This document shows, piece after piece, positions 53,292 to 61,992 of a DNA stretch of 64,000 nt (positions are counted from its first letter, which is position 1; every line of letters begins with the position of its first letter). The stretch comes from Lentibacter sp. (GTDB lineage: Bacteria > Pseudomonadota > Alphaproteobacteria > Rhodobacterales > Rhodobacteraceae), in the NCBI GenBank assembly GCA_016744435.1, contig JADGEJ010000012.1:1-64000 (forward strand), given 5' to 3'. The translations under genes were made by a program, and so were the position numbers. Under the pieces are notes generated by a model. It saw only the letters and a list, made by a program, of their open reading frames with translations. It did no database searches and had not been told where the DNA came from.

Positions 53292-53974
53292 GCTTTGTCC
53301 CAGCGTGCTTCTAGCTGACGGATGGCGGCAATACGCTCAGATGTTTTGGGGTGGCTCAAAAGCCATGCGGCTGGTTTGCCCGCAACTGCTCCTGTGAGCG
53401 TCTCGAGTTTTTCAAACAAGGCTATCTGTGGCGCAACGCCATAGCCGGCTTTTGTTAGGAGAGCAGCAGCATATTCATCGGCCTCATATTCGTCAGAGCG
53501 AGACAGGCGGGCGGCGAGTAGGTTGGAAGCCATGCCCGCCACCCAAGGCCCGACGCCGGGCAAAAACCGTGAAAGCACCGCACCAAGCGCCATGCGCAGC
53601 GCGTTTTGGCCAGAAAAGTCGATCATCCGGCGGCGGGAATGCCCGAGGGCGACATGGCCAAGCTCATGTGCAATCACGGAAGCAAGTTCTTCTGCGCTAA
53701 CCTCATCCGATTTGAATTTGTTGTAGAACCCGCGGGTTATGAAGATGCGCCCATCTGGCGCGGCGAGCCCATTCACAGGTTCGATTTCATAAATGTTTAC
53801 ATGTATTTGAGGTATCTCAAGCGCGGCTGCGAGGCGATCTAGTGTGGGTGTGAAAGCTGGATCGTTCAGTCTGACTGACTTGTTGTCAAGCTCCTTAAGT
53901 GTGCGCCATGCGGAGAACTTGTAGACGATGAAACCGTAGAGCAGCGGCAAGAGGATAGGGAGAAGTTTGATCAT
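53288..53974 (-). CDS. M48-family zinc metalloprotease
   Basis: An N-terminal membrane anchor (LLPILLPLLYGFIVYKFSAW) holds the protease domain with HELGH in ASVIAHELGHVALGHSRRR and the third zinc ligand in SDEYEADEYAAAL. The 228-aa length is short but typical for bacterial envelope M48 proteins such as BepA/YcaL relatives. It probably degrades or remodels membrane or periplasmic proteins. Convergent with the PIN gene. Confidence 0.9.
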   Translation of the reverse strand: MIKLLPILLPLLYGFIVYKFSAWRTLKELDNKSVRLNDPAFTPTLDRLAAALEIPQIHVNIYEIEPVNGLAAPDGRIFITRGFYNKFKSDEVSAEELASVIAHELGHVALGHSRRRMIDFSGQNALRMALGAVLSRFLPGVGPWVAGMASNLLAARLSRSDEYEADEYAAALLTKAGYGVAPQIALFEKLETLTGAVAGKPAAWLLSHPKTSERIAAIRQLEARWDKA

Positions 53975-53998
53975 AGGCTTGATATGGGGGCTTGAGCC

Positions 53999-55156
53999 CT
54001 ACCACGCAACGGGCATTTGCGTGGGGCCGCGAAATGCCCAGCCTTGAATGGGGACCTCGCCTGTCAGATGTAGGTTTGGCAACTCCTGAAAGAGCAGCGG
54101 CAAGGCGACTTCAGTGATCAATGCCCGCGCCACAGCAGCGCCACCACAGAAATGCGGGCCAGCTCCAAAGGGGATGCTCGGACCTGTGTTGCGTGTGATA
54201 TCAAAGCATTCCGGAGTGTCAAAGTAGGCCTCGTCATGGCCCGCTGATGAGAACATGAAAAACACCCGATCCCCTTTCTCAAATGCCACATCGCCGACGT
54301 TATCATCCTGCGCGACTTCTCTAGGTGACATACCAATAGGCGACATCCAACGCAGGTACTCGTCAAACACATCGCCCCAAGAGGCCTTGTTTTGTTGACC
54401 CAAACGCAGCTGCTCTGGGTGCGTGAGCAAAGCCCAAGCCGCACCCGCGATCACGTCGCGAGGCTCATTCTGGCCGCCGGAGATGATCAGTTTGATATTG
54501 GCGCGAGTCGCGGCCATGTCGAGATCGGACGCGAGCTGGACAGAGAGGGCTGAGCTGTTTGGGCTGGCCGTGAGTAGCGGGGCCATCTCGTCGATGTGGC
54601 GGTCGATCGAGGCTGTGCAGTCGTTGCAGGTGGCTTCGATTTTCGCGTCGCCCGCGTAATTGGCACAGCCGTCGATCATGCCTTGGCTGACCCGGTCCAT
54701 CTCGGCGGGTGCCATGTTGGTGAGGCCCGTCACAAGCTTGAGTGTCTCGGCAGAAACCGGCATGGCGAAGTCGCGCACAAGGTCACATTTTCCTTTTGGT
54801 TTCAGATGTTTGATCACCTCGTTAGCCGCGAGTTTGATCTGCGGAAGCCAAGTATCACGGGTTGTTCTTGGGCTAAGCGCGGGGAAAAGGATTTTGCGTT
54901 CGCGCATATGCTCTTCGCCGTCTTTGCGCATCAGATTTGCGCCCATGAGGCGCGTCATCAATCCGTTTGGCTGACATGAAGAAAAGATGCTAACTCGCTT
55001 TTCCTGAACGAAAATATCGTCGCGCTTTGTGAACAGTGTGGCATTCAACTCGGGCACGAAAGTGACAGGAGCATCGGCGCGCATGGCGGCCAGATCAGGG
55101 TAAGGATCGGCGGCGAATGCGGCTGGGTCAATATGGGTGACAGGGGCATTGCTCAT
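53999..55156 (-). CDS. cytochrome P450
   Basis: This is a soluble haem-thiolate monooxygenase of 385 aa. The haem loop is PFGAGPHFCGGAAVARALI with the thiolate Cys, the K-helix ExxR is seen in EYLRWMSP, and the I-helix region reads IISGGQNEPRDVIAGAAWAL. No ferredoxin or reductase gene is next to it, so the redox partner must lie elsewhere. The substrate is unknown. It is divergent from the racemase-type gene at 55202. Confidence 0.92.
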   Translation of the reverse strand: MSNAPVTHIDPAAFAADPYPDLAAMRADAPVTFVPELNATLFTKRDDIFVQEKRVSIFSSCQPNGLMTRLMGANLMRKDGEEHMRERKILFPALSPRTTRDTWLPQIKLAANEVIKHLKPKGKCDLVRDFAMPVSAETLKLVTGLTNMAPAEMDRVSQGMIDGCANYAGDAKIEATCNDCTASIDRHIDEMAPLLTASPNSSALSVQLASDLDMAATRANIKLIISGGQNEPRDVIAGAAWALLTHPEQLRLGQQNKASWGDVFDEYLRWMSPIGMSPREVAQDDNVGDVAFEKGDRVFFMFSSAGHDEAYFDTPECFDITRNTGPSIPFGAGPHFCGGAAVARALITEVALPLLFQELPNLHLTGEVPIQGWAFRGPTQMPVAW

Positions 55157-55201
55157 GTGGTTAGACTAGCCTGAGAGTTTGAGGTTTTCGAGGATTATTC
55201 C

Positions 55202-55939
55202 ATGGCGTTAAATTATGTTTTAGATCAAGGGTTTGGCGGAAGTTTCAAGCTGGGATTGATCGTGTTGTCGACGGATGAAAGCCTTGAGAACGAAGCGCGG
55301 CAGGTTTTGGCTGGGCGAGACGCGAGCCTCGTGCATACGCGCATCGAAGCCGAGCCAGATGTGACGCCTAAGACTTTGAAAATGATGGAGAAACGCATTC
55401 CATCTACAGTCAAACTTCTGCCCAAAGGGCTGGCCGCCGTGGGCTATGGGTGCACCTCGGCATCAACCGTTATCGGAACTGAGCGCGTCGCGGAACTGGT
55501 GCGAATACACCACCCGGAGGCCGCAGTAACGAACCCGATGAGCGCTGTGATTGCTGCGCTTAATGCGTTGAATGCAAAGGATATTGCCTTTGTCACACCC
55601 TATGTAAAAGAGGTCACCGCGCCGATGCGAGCGCTGCTGCAGGCAGAAGGCTTTAACCCCGTTGCCGAGGGGGCATTTGAGCAGTCGGATGACAGAACTG
55701 TCGCAAGAATCAGTGAGATATCAACACTTGAAGCGATTCAAAATATAGCAAAAACAAGGCCTTGTGATGCGATCTTCGTGAGTTGCACGAACTTACGCAC
55801 CTTTGGCATTATTGAAGCCGCCGAGGCAGCCGTAAACGTGCCTGTTATCTCATCTAATCAAGCACTTATCTGGCATATGCTCAAGATTTCCGGGGTGAAT
55901 GCGAAAGGCTGGGGGCCGGGCCAGTTGTTTCTGCAATAG
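55202..55939 (+). CDS. Asp/Glu racemase-superfamily enzyme (maleate isomerase type)
   Basis: The 245-aa protein has the two cysteines of this superfamily in AVGYGCTSASTVIG and IFVSCTNLRTFGI, with the phosphate-like loop region NPMSAVIAALNALNA. The pattern suits maleate cis-trans isomerase or arylmalonate decarboxylase-type enzymes rather than glutamate racemase, but the substrate cannot be told. It is divergent from the P450 gene, and both could belong to one catabolic step; that is inference. Confidence 0.82.
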   Translation: MALNYVLDQGFGGSFKLGLIVLSTDESLENEARQVLAGRDASLVHTRIEAEPDVTPKTLKMMEKRIPSTVKLLPKGLAAVGYGCTSASTVIGTERVAELVRIHHPEAAVTNPMSAVIAALNALNAKDIAFVTPYVKEVTAPMRALLQAEGFNPVAEGAFEQSDDRTVARISEISTLEAIQNIAKTRPCDAIFVSCTNLRTFGIIEAAEAAVNVPVISSNQALIWHMLKISGVNAKGWGPGQLFLQ

Positions 55940-55982
55940 TTAACGGGCCAAAACCGCCGTGCCTACACTATGCAGCAATGTA

Positions 55983-56015
55983 TGCATAACGCGTGCATAA
56001 CGTGTGCATACGTTT
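55983..56015 (+). repeat. three 11-bp direct repeats
   Basis: TGCATAACGCG, TGCATAACGTG and TGCATACGTTT follow each other without spacing, between the 3' ends of the racemase-type gene and the convergent DedA gene. No replication or partition gene is close. A binding site or slippage product is possible. Confidence 0.6.
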
Positions 56016-56033
56016 TGGCCTAAAACCCTAGAG

Positions 56034-56633
56034 TTAACGCTGCGCGCGCTGTTTGGAGAGCTTCCACAACCAGCGGCCCAGAAATACACTGGCGCCGAGG
56101 GCGGCCAAAAGCCCAAGAGCCTGCGTCATCAAATCTGAGGCCATTGTCAGGTTATGGGAGAAAATGCGCCCGAGCGAGACATAGAGCGCCACCCAAACAG
56201 CTTCGCCCGCAGCCGCCCAAAGCGCGAACCGGGCCCAGCTGAGTTTGGCAGCTCCTGCCGCCAAATTGGCGTAGGGGCCGAGCGGCGAAAACAACCAGCG
56301 GCTGAGAAACACGCCGAGGCCACCGTGGCTGAGCAAATAGGCGCGTGCATGAGCATATAGACGGCGGCGTTTGGGGCGCGTCGCGAGCTTGCCTTCGACA
56401 TAGCCTCCGCCGCGTCGACCAAGGGCATAGCCGAGTTGGTCTCCGAGCAGAGCCCCACCGAAGGCTGCGCTCATCACAGCACTCAGGCCCAAGTCGCCTG
56501 ATGCCACGAACGCGCCCGCTGCCAGCAACATCAGAGATGACGGAACGGGGGCTGCAAGACAGGAGGCAAAAGTTGTGAGGGCAAGCAAAGGAATGCCGTA
56601 GCTGGCGAGGAGCTGGAAGAGCGTGTCGCTCAT
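56034..56633 (-). CDS. DedA/VTT-domain membrane protein
   Basis: The 199-aa inner-membrane protein has the VTT-domain features: a reentrant GDQLGYALGRRGGGYVEGKL and FLSRWLFSPLGPYANLAAGA with the conserved Arg-Phe-type segment, plus several hydrophobic helices. DedA-family proteins are linked to lipid scrambling and proton-motive force. The start ATG overlaps the upstream gene's stop by 4 bases. Confidence 0.9.
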   Translation of the reverse strand: MSDTLFQLLASYGIPLLALTTFASCLAAPVPSSLMLLAAGAFVASGDLGLSAVMSAAFGGALLGDQLGYALGRRGGGYVEGKLATRPKRRRLYAHARAYLLSHGGLGVFLSRWLFSPLGPYANLAAGAAKLSWARFALWAAAGEAVWVALYVSLGRIFSHNLTMASDLMTQALGLLAALGASVFLGRWLWKLSKQRAQR

Positions 56634-56998
56634 TGCGCAGGCTTGTGGTCTGTCAGATAGTCTTGAGCAATCGAGATGATCGCTTCGATCGGCAGGCCGC
56701 GCATGTTGGCGATGTCTTGAAGTGTGGCGCGCTCTTTCGGGCCCTCAGTGAGGCGCTCTGTGAGGCGCTCTGTGAGGCCGAGATGTTTGGCAAGTTCGTG
56801 CCCGTCAACGCCCCAAGAGTTAGCGATGTAGCGCGGCGTCATCCAGCCTTCGACGGGCTGCTCATGGTGGGCGGGATCAGACCAATAGATGGCTTGGCGC
56901 ATAAAGCCTGCGGCGAAAAACAACACAGCGCAAAGAGCAAGGGCAAAGCCGATGGACATCAGCGGATGGTGACGGGCAATGCCAAACCACCGCTTCAT
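56630..56998 (-). CDS. small membrane-anchored protein with internal LTER repeat
   Basis: The 122-aa protein has one N-terminal membrane helix (IGFALALCAVLFFAAGFMRQ) followed by a soluble part (PRYIANSWGVDGHELAKHLG). The segment LTERLTERLTE comes from a 12-base tandem repeat near 56750-56780 (GTGAGGCGCTCT). It is overlapped by one base at its start with the VWA gene and by 4 bases with the DedA gene, so three genes are coupled. Function unknown. Confidence 0.7.
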   Translation of the reverse strand: MKRWFGIARHHPLMSIGFALALCAVLFFAAGFMRQAIYWSDPAHHEQPVEGWMTPRYIANSWGVDGHELAKHLGLTERLTERLTEGPKERATLQDIANMRGLPIEAIISIAQDYLTDHKPAQ

Positions 56999-58179
56999 CA
57001 GATCAGCTCGCGCATGCCTTTGGTGATGCCATCAAGTGTCATCGGCACCATGCGATCTTCAAAGATTTGTTGGATCATTTTTATTGATTGGGTGTAGCCC
57101 CAGTGCTGTTCTGGCACCGGGTTGATCCAGATATGGTTGGGCCACTGCTCGCGAGCGCGCTCAAGCCAGACAGAGCCAGCTTCTGCGTTCCAATGCTCGT
57201 TTGCACCACCTGCGTAGGCAACTTCATAGGGGCTCATGGAAGCATCTCCGACGAAGATGCATTTGTAGTCTGACCCATAGGTGCGCAAGACGTCCCATGT
57301 GGGTGTTTGCGCATCCCAGCGGCGGACATTGTCGCGCCAAACGCCTTCGTAGAGGCAGTTGTGAAAGTAGAAATGCTCCATGTGCTTGAACTCGGAGCGC
57401 GCGGCTGAGAACAGCTCTTCAAGCACTTTGATGTGCGGATCCATCGAGCCGCCAATGTCAAGAAACAGCAGCACTTTTACGGCGTTGCGCCGTTCGGGGC
57501 GTGTTTTGACATCAAGGTAGCCGTGCTCGGCGGTGGCGCGGATGGTTCCGTCTAAGTCAAGCTCGTCGTGGGCCCCGTCACGCGCCCAAGCCCGCAGACG
57601 TTTGAGCGCGACTTTAATGTTGCGGGTGCCCAGCTCGACGTCGCCATCAAGGTTTTTGAAGTCGCGCTTGTCCCAGACTTTGACAGCGCGCTGGTGGCGG
57701 CTTTCTTTTTGCCCAATGCGCACGCCTTCGGGGTTGTAGCCGTGGGCGCCAAAAGGCGAGGTGCCGGCTGTGCCGATCCACTTGTTGCCGCCCTGGTGCC
57801 GGCCTTCTTGCTCTTTGAGGCGTTCTTTCAACGTTTCCATGAGCTTATCAAAGCCACCGAGCGCTTCGATTTCGGCCTTTTCCTCGGCGGAGAGGTGCTT
57901 TTCGGCCATCTTTTCAAGCCAGTCAGCGGGGATGTCGACAGCTTCAAGCACGTCGCTTAAAGGGACGTCATCAAGCCCCTTGAAGGTGTGGGCAAAGGCG
58001 CGGTCATAGCGGTCAAGGTGGCGCTCGTCTTTGACCATGGCGGAGCGGCCAAGGTAGTAAAAGCCTTCGATGTCATAGGTGACGAGGCCCGCCTTGACGG
58101 CTTCTAGAAACGTCAGGTATTCGCGCAAAGAAACTGGGATGTTGGCTTCACGCAGGTTCTCAAAGAACGGCAGAAACAT
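56998..58179 (-). CDS. VWA-domain protein, CoxE-like
   Basis: The N-terminal region (residues 1-150) is helical, with NIPVSLREYLTFLEAVKAGL, as in CoxE-type proteins. The C-terminal half is a von Willebrand factor A domain with a MIDAS-like LFLDIGGSMDPHIK, later CIFVGDASMSPYE. The first metal motif has Gly-Gly where D-x-S-x-S is usual (DIGGS). Such proteins normally work with a MoxR-type AAA ATPase, which is not in the window. The 393-aa length fits. Confidence 0.88.
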   Translation of the reverse strand: MFLPFFENLREANIPVSLREYLTFLEAVKAGLVTYDIEGFYYLGRSAMVKDERHLDRYDRAFAHTFKGLDDVPLSDVLEAVDIPADWLEKMAEKHLSAEEKAEIEALGGFDKLMETLKERLKEQEGRHQGGNKWIGTAGTSPFGAHGYNPEGVRIGQKESRHQRAVKVWDKRDFKNLDGDVELGTRNIKVALKRLRAWARDGAHDELDLDGTIRATAEHGYLDVKTRPERRNAVKVLLFLDIGGSMDPHIKVLEELFSAARSEFKHMEHFYFHNCLYEGVWRDNVRRWDAQTPTWDVLRTYGSDYKCIFVGDASMSPYEVAYAGGANEHWNAEAGSVWLERAREQWPNHIWINPVPEQHWGYTQSIKMIQQIFEDRMVPMTLDGITKGMRELI

Positions 58180-58191
58180 GAGCCTCGCCCC

Positions 58192-58356
58192 TTAGATGAG
58201 CCGGATGAGGGCGATGTTCACAAACAGGCCGATGATGGCAAAAATTACGCCATGCGCGGCAGCATACTGGGCCAGATCAAGGGCTTTGCCACCGGCTTTA
58301 CGGGCGCGCAGAGCCCCGATGAAAGCGCCGATGAGCGCTGCGATTGCTACGAACAT
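58192..58356 (-). CDS. 54-aa membrane protein
   Basis: This short gene lies between the VWA gene and the DUF2927 gene, only 12 bases before the former and six after the latter's stop. The product has two hydrophobic stretches (MFVAIAALIGAFIGALRA and HGVIFAIIGLFVNIALIRLI) with a basic loop (RARKAGGKALDLAQYAA) between them. It looks like the small proteins sometimes mislabelled 'apolipoprotein acyltransferase' in related genomes. A tight, same-strand position and clean membrane topology support a real gene. Confidence 0.7.
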   Translation of the reverse strand: MFVAIAALIGAFIGALRARKAGGKALDLAQYAAAHGVIFAIIGLFVNIALIRLI

Positions 58357-58362
58357 GTTGGT

Positions 58363-59742
58363 CTACCCGCGGTTGCCTCGTGCCGGGTTGAGCGTTGAGA
58401 TTTCGCGCATCTTGGCACGAACAGCCCACTCCGAGCCAAACCCGTAACGCGCCCAGCCAAGACTGTCCAGTCTGACGTTCTGGGCTTCGCTTGAACGCCC
58501 CGTCAACTCAAGCGCTTCGGCGCGCAACAGCATAAGCGTGCTGAGCAGGGCTGCGTTTTCGTGTTCCTTGGCGACGTGGATCGCGGGGTTGGCAAGCGAT
58601 AGCGCGCGAACGCCATTGCCTTGGCTGATAGCGTGCGAGGCAAGTTGGCTGGCCACATAGGCGCGGTGCAAGGAAGTCGCTGGCGTATGGGCATAGAACT
58701 GGTCGGCGGCCTGAAAGTGCTTGAGCGCTTCGGCGGGGTTTGCCTGAGTTGCGATCCGGCCCATGGCGTAATGCGCAAATGCGCGGCGGTGATCTTGCCA
58801 GCCAAAGGCGCGCGAAATGTCGAGGGCCTTTTGCGCGGCCTTTCGGCGCTGTGGCATGCTTGAGCCTGGGCCAAGTGCGGTCTGAACTGCGGTGACATAA
58901 CTACGTGGCGTGGGCGCTGCGCGTTCGGGCGAGAGGCCTTCACCACGCGGATTGAGGCGTGCAAGAACCGAAGGAAGCACAGCCGCGACCTGCCGTTTGC
59001 TCATGCCGGTGCGCAGCTCGGGAGCGTAATAGGCACGCAGAATGAGCATGTCAAAGCCAGTGAGAACCGTGTGAATGTTGTCATCGTTGAAAACAGAATC
59101 AGGCAGGCGGTAAAGATCGTTCAGGGGGCCGACGGCTTGGGCGAGTTCTTCATGCAGACAGTCACGCACCTCTTGCGGGCTTGCGTCATTGGGCACGAAG
59201 ATCGCGAGTTTTTCGCGTTTGCGCAGCAGCGTCCAGTTGGTCTTGGAGGTGCGCTTGGCGGCCTTGTACTCGGAGATATCGGAAATGTTGGGCACCACAA
59301 AGCAGGCGGCGTGGGGCAGGTTCTTGCGAATGTCGTCGCGGCTGACCGCTTGGATCGTGACATTAGCGTTGGGTGACTTTGTCAGGCTCACATTGAGCTG
59401 CGCTTCCGACTTCATCCGATACAACAGGCGGGTGAGGTCAGGCATAAGGGTTGCGGGAGGCGAGCCCGTGACACGCACCGTGATGGCATGCTCAAACCGC
59501 GTAAGGGCAGGGAGCTCGCGGCCAGACTCTAAGTGAAACGCGAGTTCAAGGAAGTCGCGGGCGATGTCGATGTTGCTGCGCGTCGGGCGCTCGGGCGAAG
59601 GTGTCGCGAACGACTTGAGCGGCGGCAGCCCTGCCACGCCGGTCACGGACTGTTGCACAAAGCCACGCGAGGCCGTGTCATCCATGTTGCCGGGCATACA
59701 ACCGACGAGAGACATTAAAACTGGGAGCAGCACTTTACGCAT
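58363..59742 (-). CDS. DUF2927 lipoprotein
   Basis: The lipobox MSLVGCMPGN gives a lipid anchor near Cys15. A DUF2927-like region follows (NIDIARDFLELAFHLESGRE, ... AIFVPNDASPQEVRDCLHEE), with a protease-like HEE segment, and then a helical, TPR-like C-terminal half (AQKALDISRAFGWQDHRRAF, NPAEALKHFQAADQFYAHTP) to residue 459. Function unknown. It lies upstream of the VWA genes and probably heads that group. Confidence 0.83.
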   Translation of the reverse strand: MRKVLLPVLMSLVGCMPGNMDDTASRGFVQQSVTGVAGLPPLKSFATPSPERPTRSNIDIARDFLELAFHLESGRELPALTRFEHAITVRVTGSPPATLMPDLTRLLYRMKSEAQLNVSLTKSPNANVTIQAVSRDDIRKNLPHAACFVVPNISDISEYKAAKRTSKTNWTLLRKREKLAIFVPNDASPQEVRDCLHEELAQAVGPLNDLYRLPDSVFNDDNIHTVLTGFDMLILRAYYAPELRTGMSKRQVAAVLPSVLARLNPRGEGLSPERAAPTPRSYVTAVQTALGPGSSMPQRRKAAQKALDISRAFGWQDHRRAFAHYAMGRIATQANPAEALKHFQAADQFYAHTPATSLHRAYVASQLASHAISQGNGVRALSLANPAIHVAKEHENAALLSTLMLLRAEALELTGRSSEAQNVRLDSLGWARYGFGSEWAVRAKMREISTLNPARGNRG

Positions 59743-60154
59743 TAACAGGCTCCCTGATCGGGCAAGCTTGTAGCGCAGACGCGCAATACCTTAGGTGTGA
59801 CAAGGGCAATATCCCCTGCCTGCACACACAGATGTGGAGCAGTCGAATTCTTCAACATAGTCAAGCTTCTGCCTCGGTCTTTTTTCACTAGGCAGACTTT
59901 TCGCTGCCCTTCCTGACCTCGTTAAGGATGAAATGGGGCGAAAAAGTGACCATTTGGGCAGGGCCCCATCGCGGCGCTGAATTGTCATGAAAGCTGTTTA
60001 AAAACAGTTACTTACAGTATTGTCTTTACGCAACACTTACCTGAAAAACTTTGCGCGATCCGCAAAATAGCGGTGTATTCGGGCAAGTTAGGCCTGTGCA
60101 TGGGCGCGCGCCTGCCTCAATCTGGGGGCGAGTGTCGGGTGACGCGTTATAGCA
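59743..60154. other. gene-free spacer
   Basis: It should hold the promoter of the DUF2927 gene group (leftward). A dyad CTGTTT-AA-AAACAG lies at about 59996-60009. Open frames of up to 65 codons are irregular and lack ribosome sites, so I call no gene. Confidence 0.5.
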
Positions 60155-61045
60155 TCACTTGCGCTGGGGCTTCCAGCGACGGTGTATCCAGAACCATTGC
60201 TCAGGGTAGCTGCGCACCAGGCTTTCTAGTCCGTTGTTCACAGCTTGCGTCATGGTTTGGGGGTCTGAGTGCGGAATTTCATTTTGCACAATGATCTCAA
60301 AGTCGAGCCCGTTGGGCTGACGCGCGGCGTAAACCGGGATCAGCGCCGCATTGTATTTTAAGGCAAGATCGGCGGTGATGAGCGAAGTCATGGCGGGCTT
60401 GCCGAAGAAATCGAGCTGCTCGCCAGCGCCAAAGTTAAGATCAGTCAGGATGCCAAGCACACCGCCTGCGCGCAGATGTTTGACGATCTGTATCATCCCG
60501 CGTTTGCCTTGCTCAAACATTGGCTCGCCGATCTGCGAAATCGCGCGAACGTAGTGTTTGTTGAAATAGGGGTTGCGCATGGGCCGAAAGAGCGCGCCCA
60601 TGTTGTGGCCCCGTGCGATCAGCGAAGCGCGCACCGCGTCGTAGTTGCCAAAATGGCCAGTCACCAGAATAACGGGGCGGCCCTGCTGGCGGGCGTTCTC
60701 CAGCGCGGTGAGGCCGGGGCCGGAAATGGGCGCCGCGATGGCGTGTTTTTTGAAGTCGTTGTTTGAGTAAATCTCGATCAGCGTGCGGCCTGCATTGTCG
60801 GGCACGGCCCGACAAATGCGCGCGACTTCTGCGGCGTCGATGTCGGGCATCGCGTGGGCAAGGTTGGTGCGAATGCGCTTGCGCCAGCCAGCCAGCGGAG
60901 CGATCAGCCGCGAAACGACCCAGCCCATCATCGGCACACGCGCCTTGTAGGGCAGTAGAAGTGCAAGCCCAAGCACCCCGCGAATAAGCAGGTTGCTCAC
61001 ATAGTAGCGAGCCTTCTTGGAAGGGGTCAGTTCTGGGGTGGCCAT
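60155..61045 (-). CDS. lysophospholipid/lipid A-type acyltransferase (LpxL-like)
   Basis: This membrane-associated acyltransferase of the HtrB/LpxL family (296 aa) has an N-terminal hydrophobic segment (LIRGVLGLALLLPYKARVPM), the catalytic HX4D-type motif in VTGHFGNYDAVRAS, and the later LTDLNFGAGEQLDFFGKPAM. It may acylate lipid A or ornithine-type lipids. The start at MATPEL lies five bases after the stop of the DMT transporter gene; 99 further upstream codons belong to that gene's other frame. Possibly a two-gene unit. Confidence 0.88.
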   Translation of the reverse strand: MATPELTPSKKARYYVSNLLIRGVLGLALLLPYKARVPMMGWVVSRLIAPLAGWRKRIRTNLAHAMPDIDAAEVARICRAVPDNAGRTLIEIYSNNDFKKHAIAAPISGPGLTALENARQQGRPVILVTGHFGNYDAVRASLIARGHNMGALFRPMRNPYFNKHYVRAISQIGEPMFEQGKRGMIQIVKHLRAGGVLGILTDLNFGAGEQLDFFGKPAMTSLITADLALKYNAALIPVYAARQPNGLDFEIIVQNEIPHSDPQTMTQAVNNGLESLVRSYPEQWFWIHRRWKPQRK

Positions 61046-61050
61046 GGCAA

Positions 61051-61917
61051 TTAGCTTTGCTTTTCTCCGAAGGTCTCGCGGTGCCAGACATAAATGCCCG
61101 CAGTCGCAATCACAAGCGCGCCGAGAAGGGTGAAGCTGTCGGGCGTATCGCCGAAAACAGTGTAGCCATAGACAATGGAGAACAGAATGCCGACATAGCC
61201 AAACGGTGCCAGCATGGCGGCTTCTCCCGCCATCAGCGCCCGGATGAGGGCAAGCTGGCCAGCAGTGGCGAACAGTGTGATGCCCAAAACCAGCGGCGCT
61301 TCGGCCCATGTAAGGGGCCGGGCGTAAAACGGCAGAGTGCAAGTGAGCAGCACGGCCCCGAAAAGTGCTGTGTAAAACAGTGAAGTCCAGGCATCTTCGT
61401 CACGGCCAACAAAGCGGGTCGCAAGGGCGTAGGCCGAGTAGCAGACCGCGGCGGTAAGTGGCAGCAGCGCGTAGGGCGAAAACACATCAGAGCCTGGGCG
61501 AATGACCAACAGAGCGCCGATCAAGGCCGCGCCGATGGCAGCAGCGCGGCGCAGGCCGAACTTTTCGCCCAGAAAGACAGCCGCGCCAAGGGTTATGAAG
61601 ATCGGATTGGTTGACATGACAGAGGCCGCTTCGGCGAGGCCGATGTTGGAAATCCCGAAGAAAAAGAAACATGTCGCGCCGAGGAGGAAAATCGAGCGTG
61701 CGAGCTGTAGCTTGGGATATTTTGTGCGCACGACTGTCGTGAGACGGGGCAGAATTATCAGTGTGACAAGCAAGGTTTGGCCCAGATAGCGCACCCAGAG
61801 TGTTGTCATGGTGCCGACGCGGCCTGACAGCTGTTTCGCGAACATGTCCATGGTTGAGAAGCAGAAGATCGCGACAATCATCAATAGGATTGCGCGAATT
61901 TTAGGCGAGAGAGGCAT
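61051..61917 (-). CDS. DMT/EamA-family transporter
   Basis: This 288-aa transporter has ten hydrophobic segments in two EamA repeats (ISNIGLAEAASVMSTNPIFI and LIRALMAGEAAMLAPFGYVG). Its neighbour is a lipid acyltransferase gene starting five bases downstream, which could hint at lipid or fatty-acid handling, but the substrate is unknown. It is the third DMT transporter in the window and is not a tandem copy of the pair near 33-35 kb. Confidence 0.88.
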   Translation of the reverse strand: MPLSPKIRAILLMIVAIFCFSTMDMFAKQLSGRVGTMTTLWVRYLGQTLLVTLIILPRLTTVVRTKYPKLQLARSIFLLGATCFFFFGISNIGLAEAASVMSTNPIFITLGAAVFLGEKFGLRRAAAIGAALIGALLVIRPGSDVFSPYALLPLTAAVCYSAYALATRFVGRDEDAWTSLFYTALFGAVLLTCTLPFYARPLTWAEAPLVLGITLFATAGQLALIRALMAGEAAMLAPFGYVGILFSIVYGYTVFGDTPDSFTLLGALVIATAGIYVWHRETFGEKQS

Positions 61918-61992
61918 TCGGCCATCCTGTCTGATTTGTTCGCAGGTTAACGAGTTTGCAGAGCAGGGGGAAGTGCTAGTGGCGCTTTTGGT

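Noticed and set aside
55983-56015. CRISPR array
   Set aside because: Units are 11 bases without spacers and no cas genes are near.
61046-61342. A 99-codon N-terminal extension of the acyltransferase
   Set aside because: It lies in another frame of the transporter gene, has no hydrophobic or conserved pattern, and the ATG right after the transporter stop is a better start.
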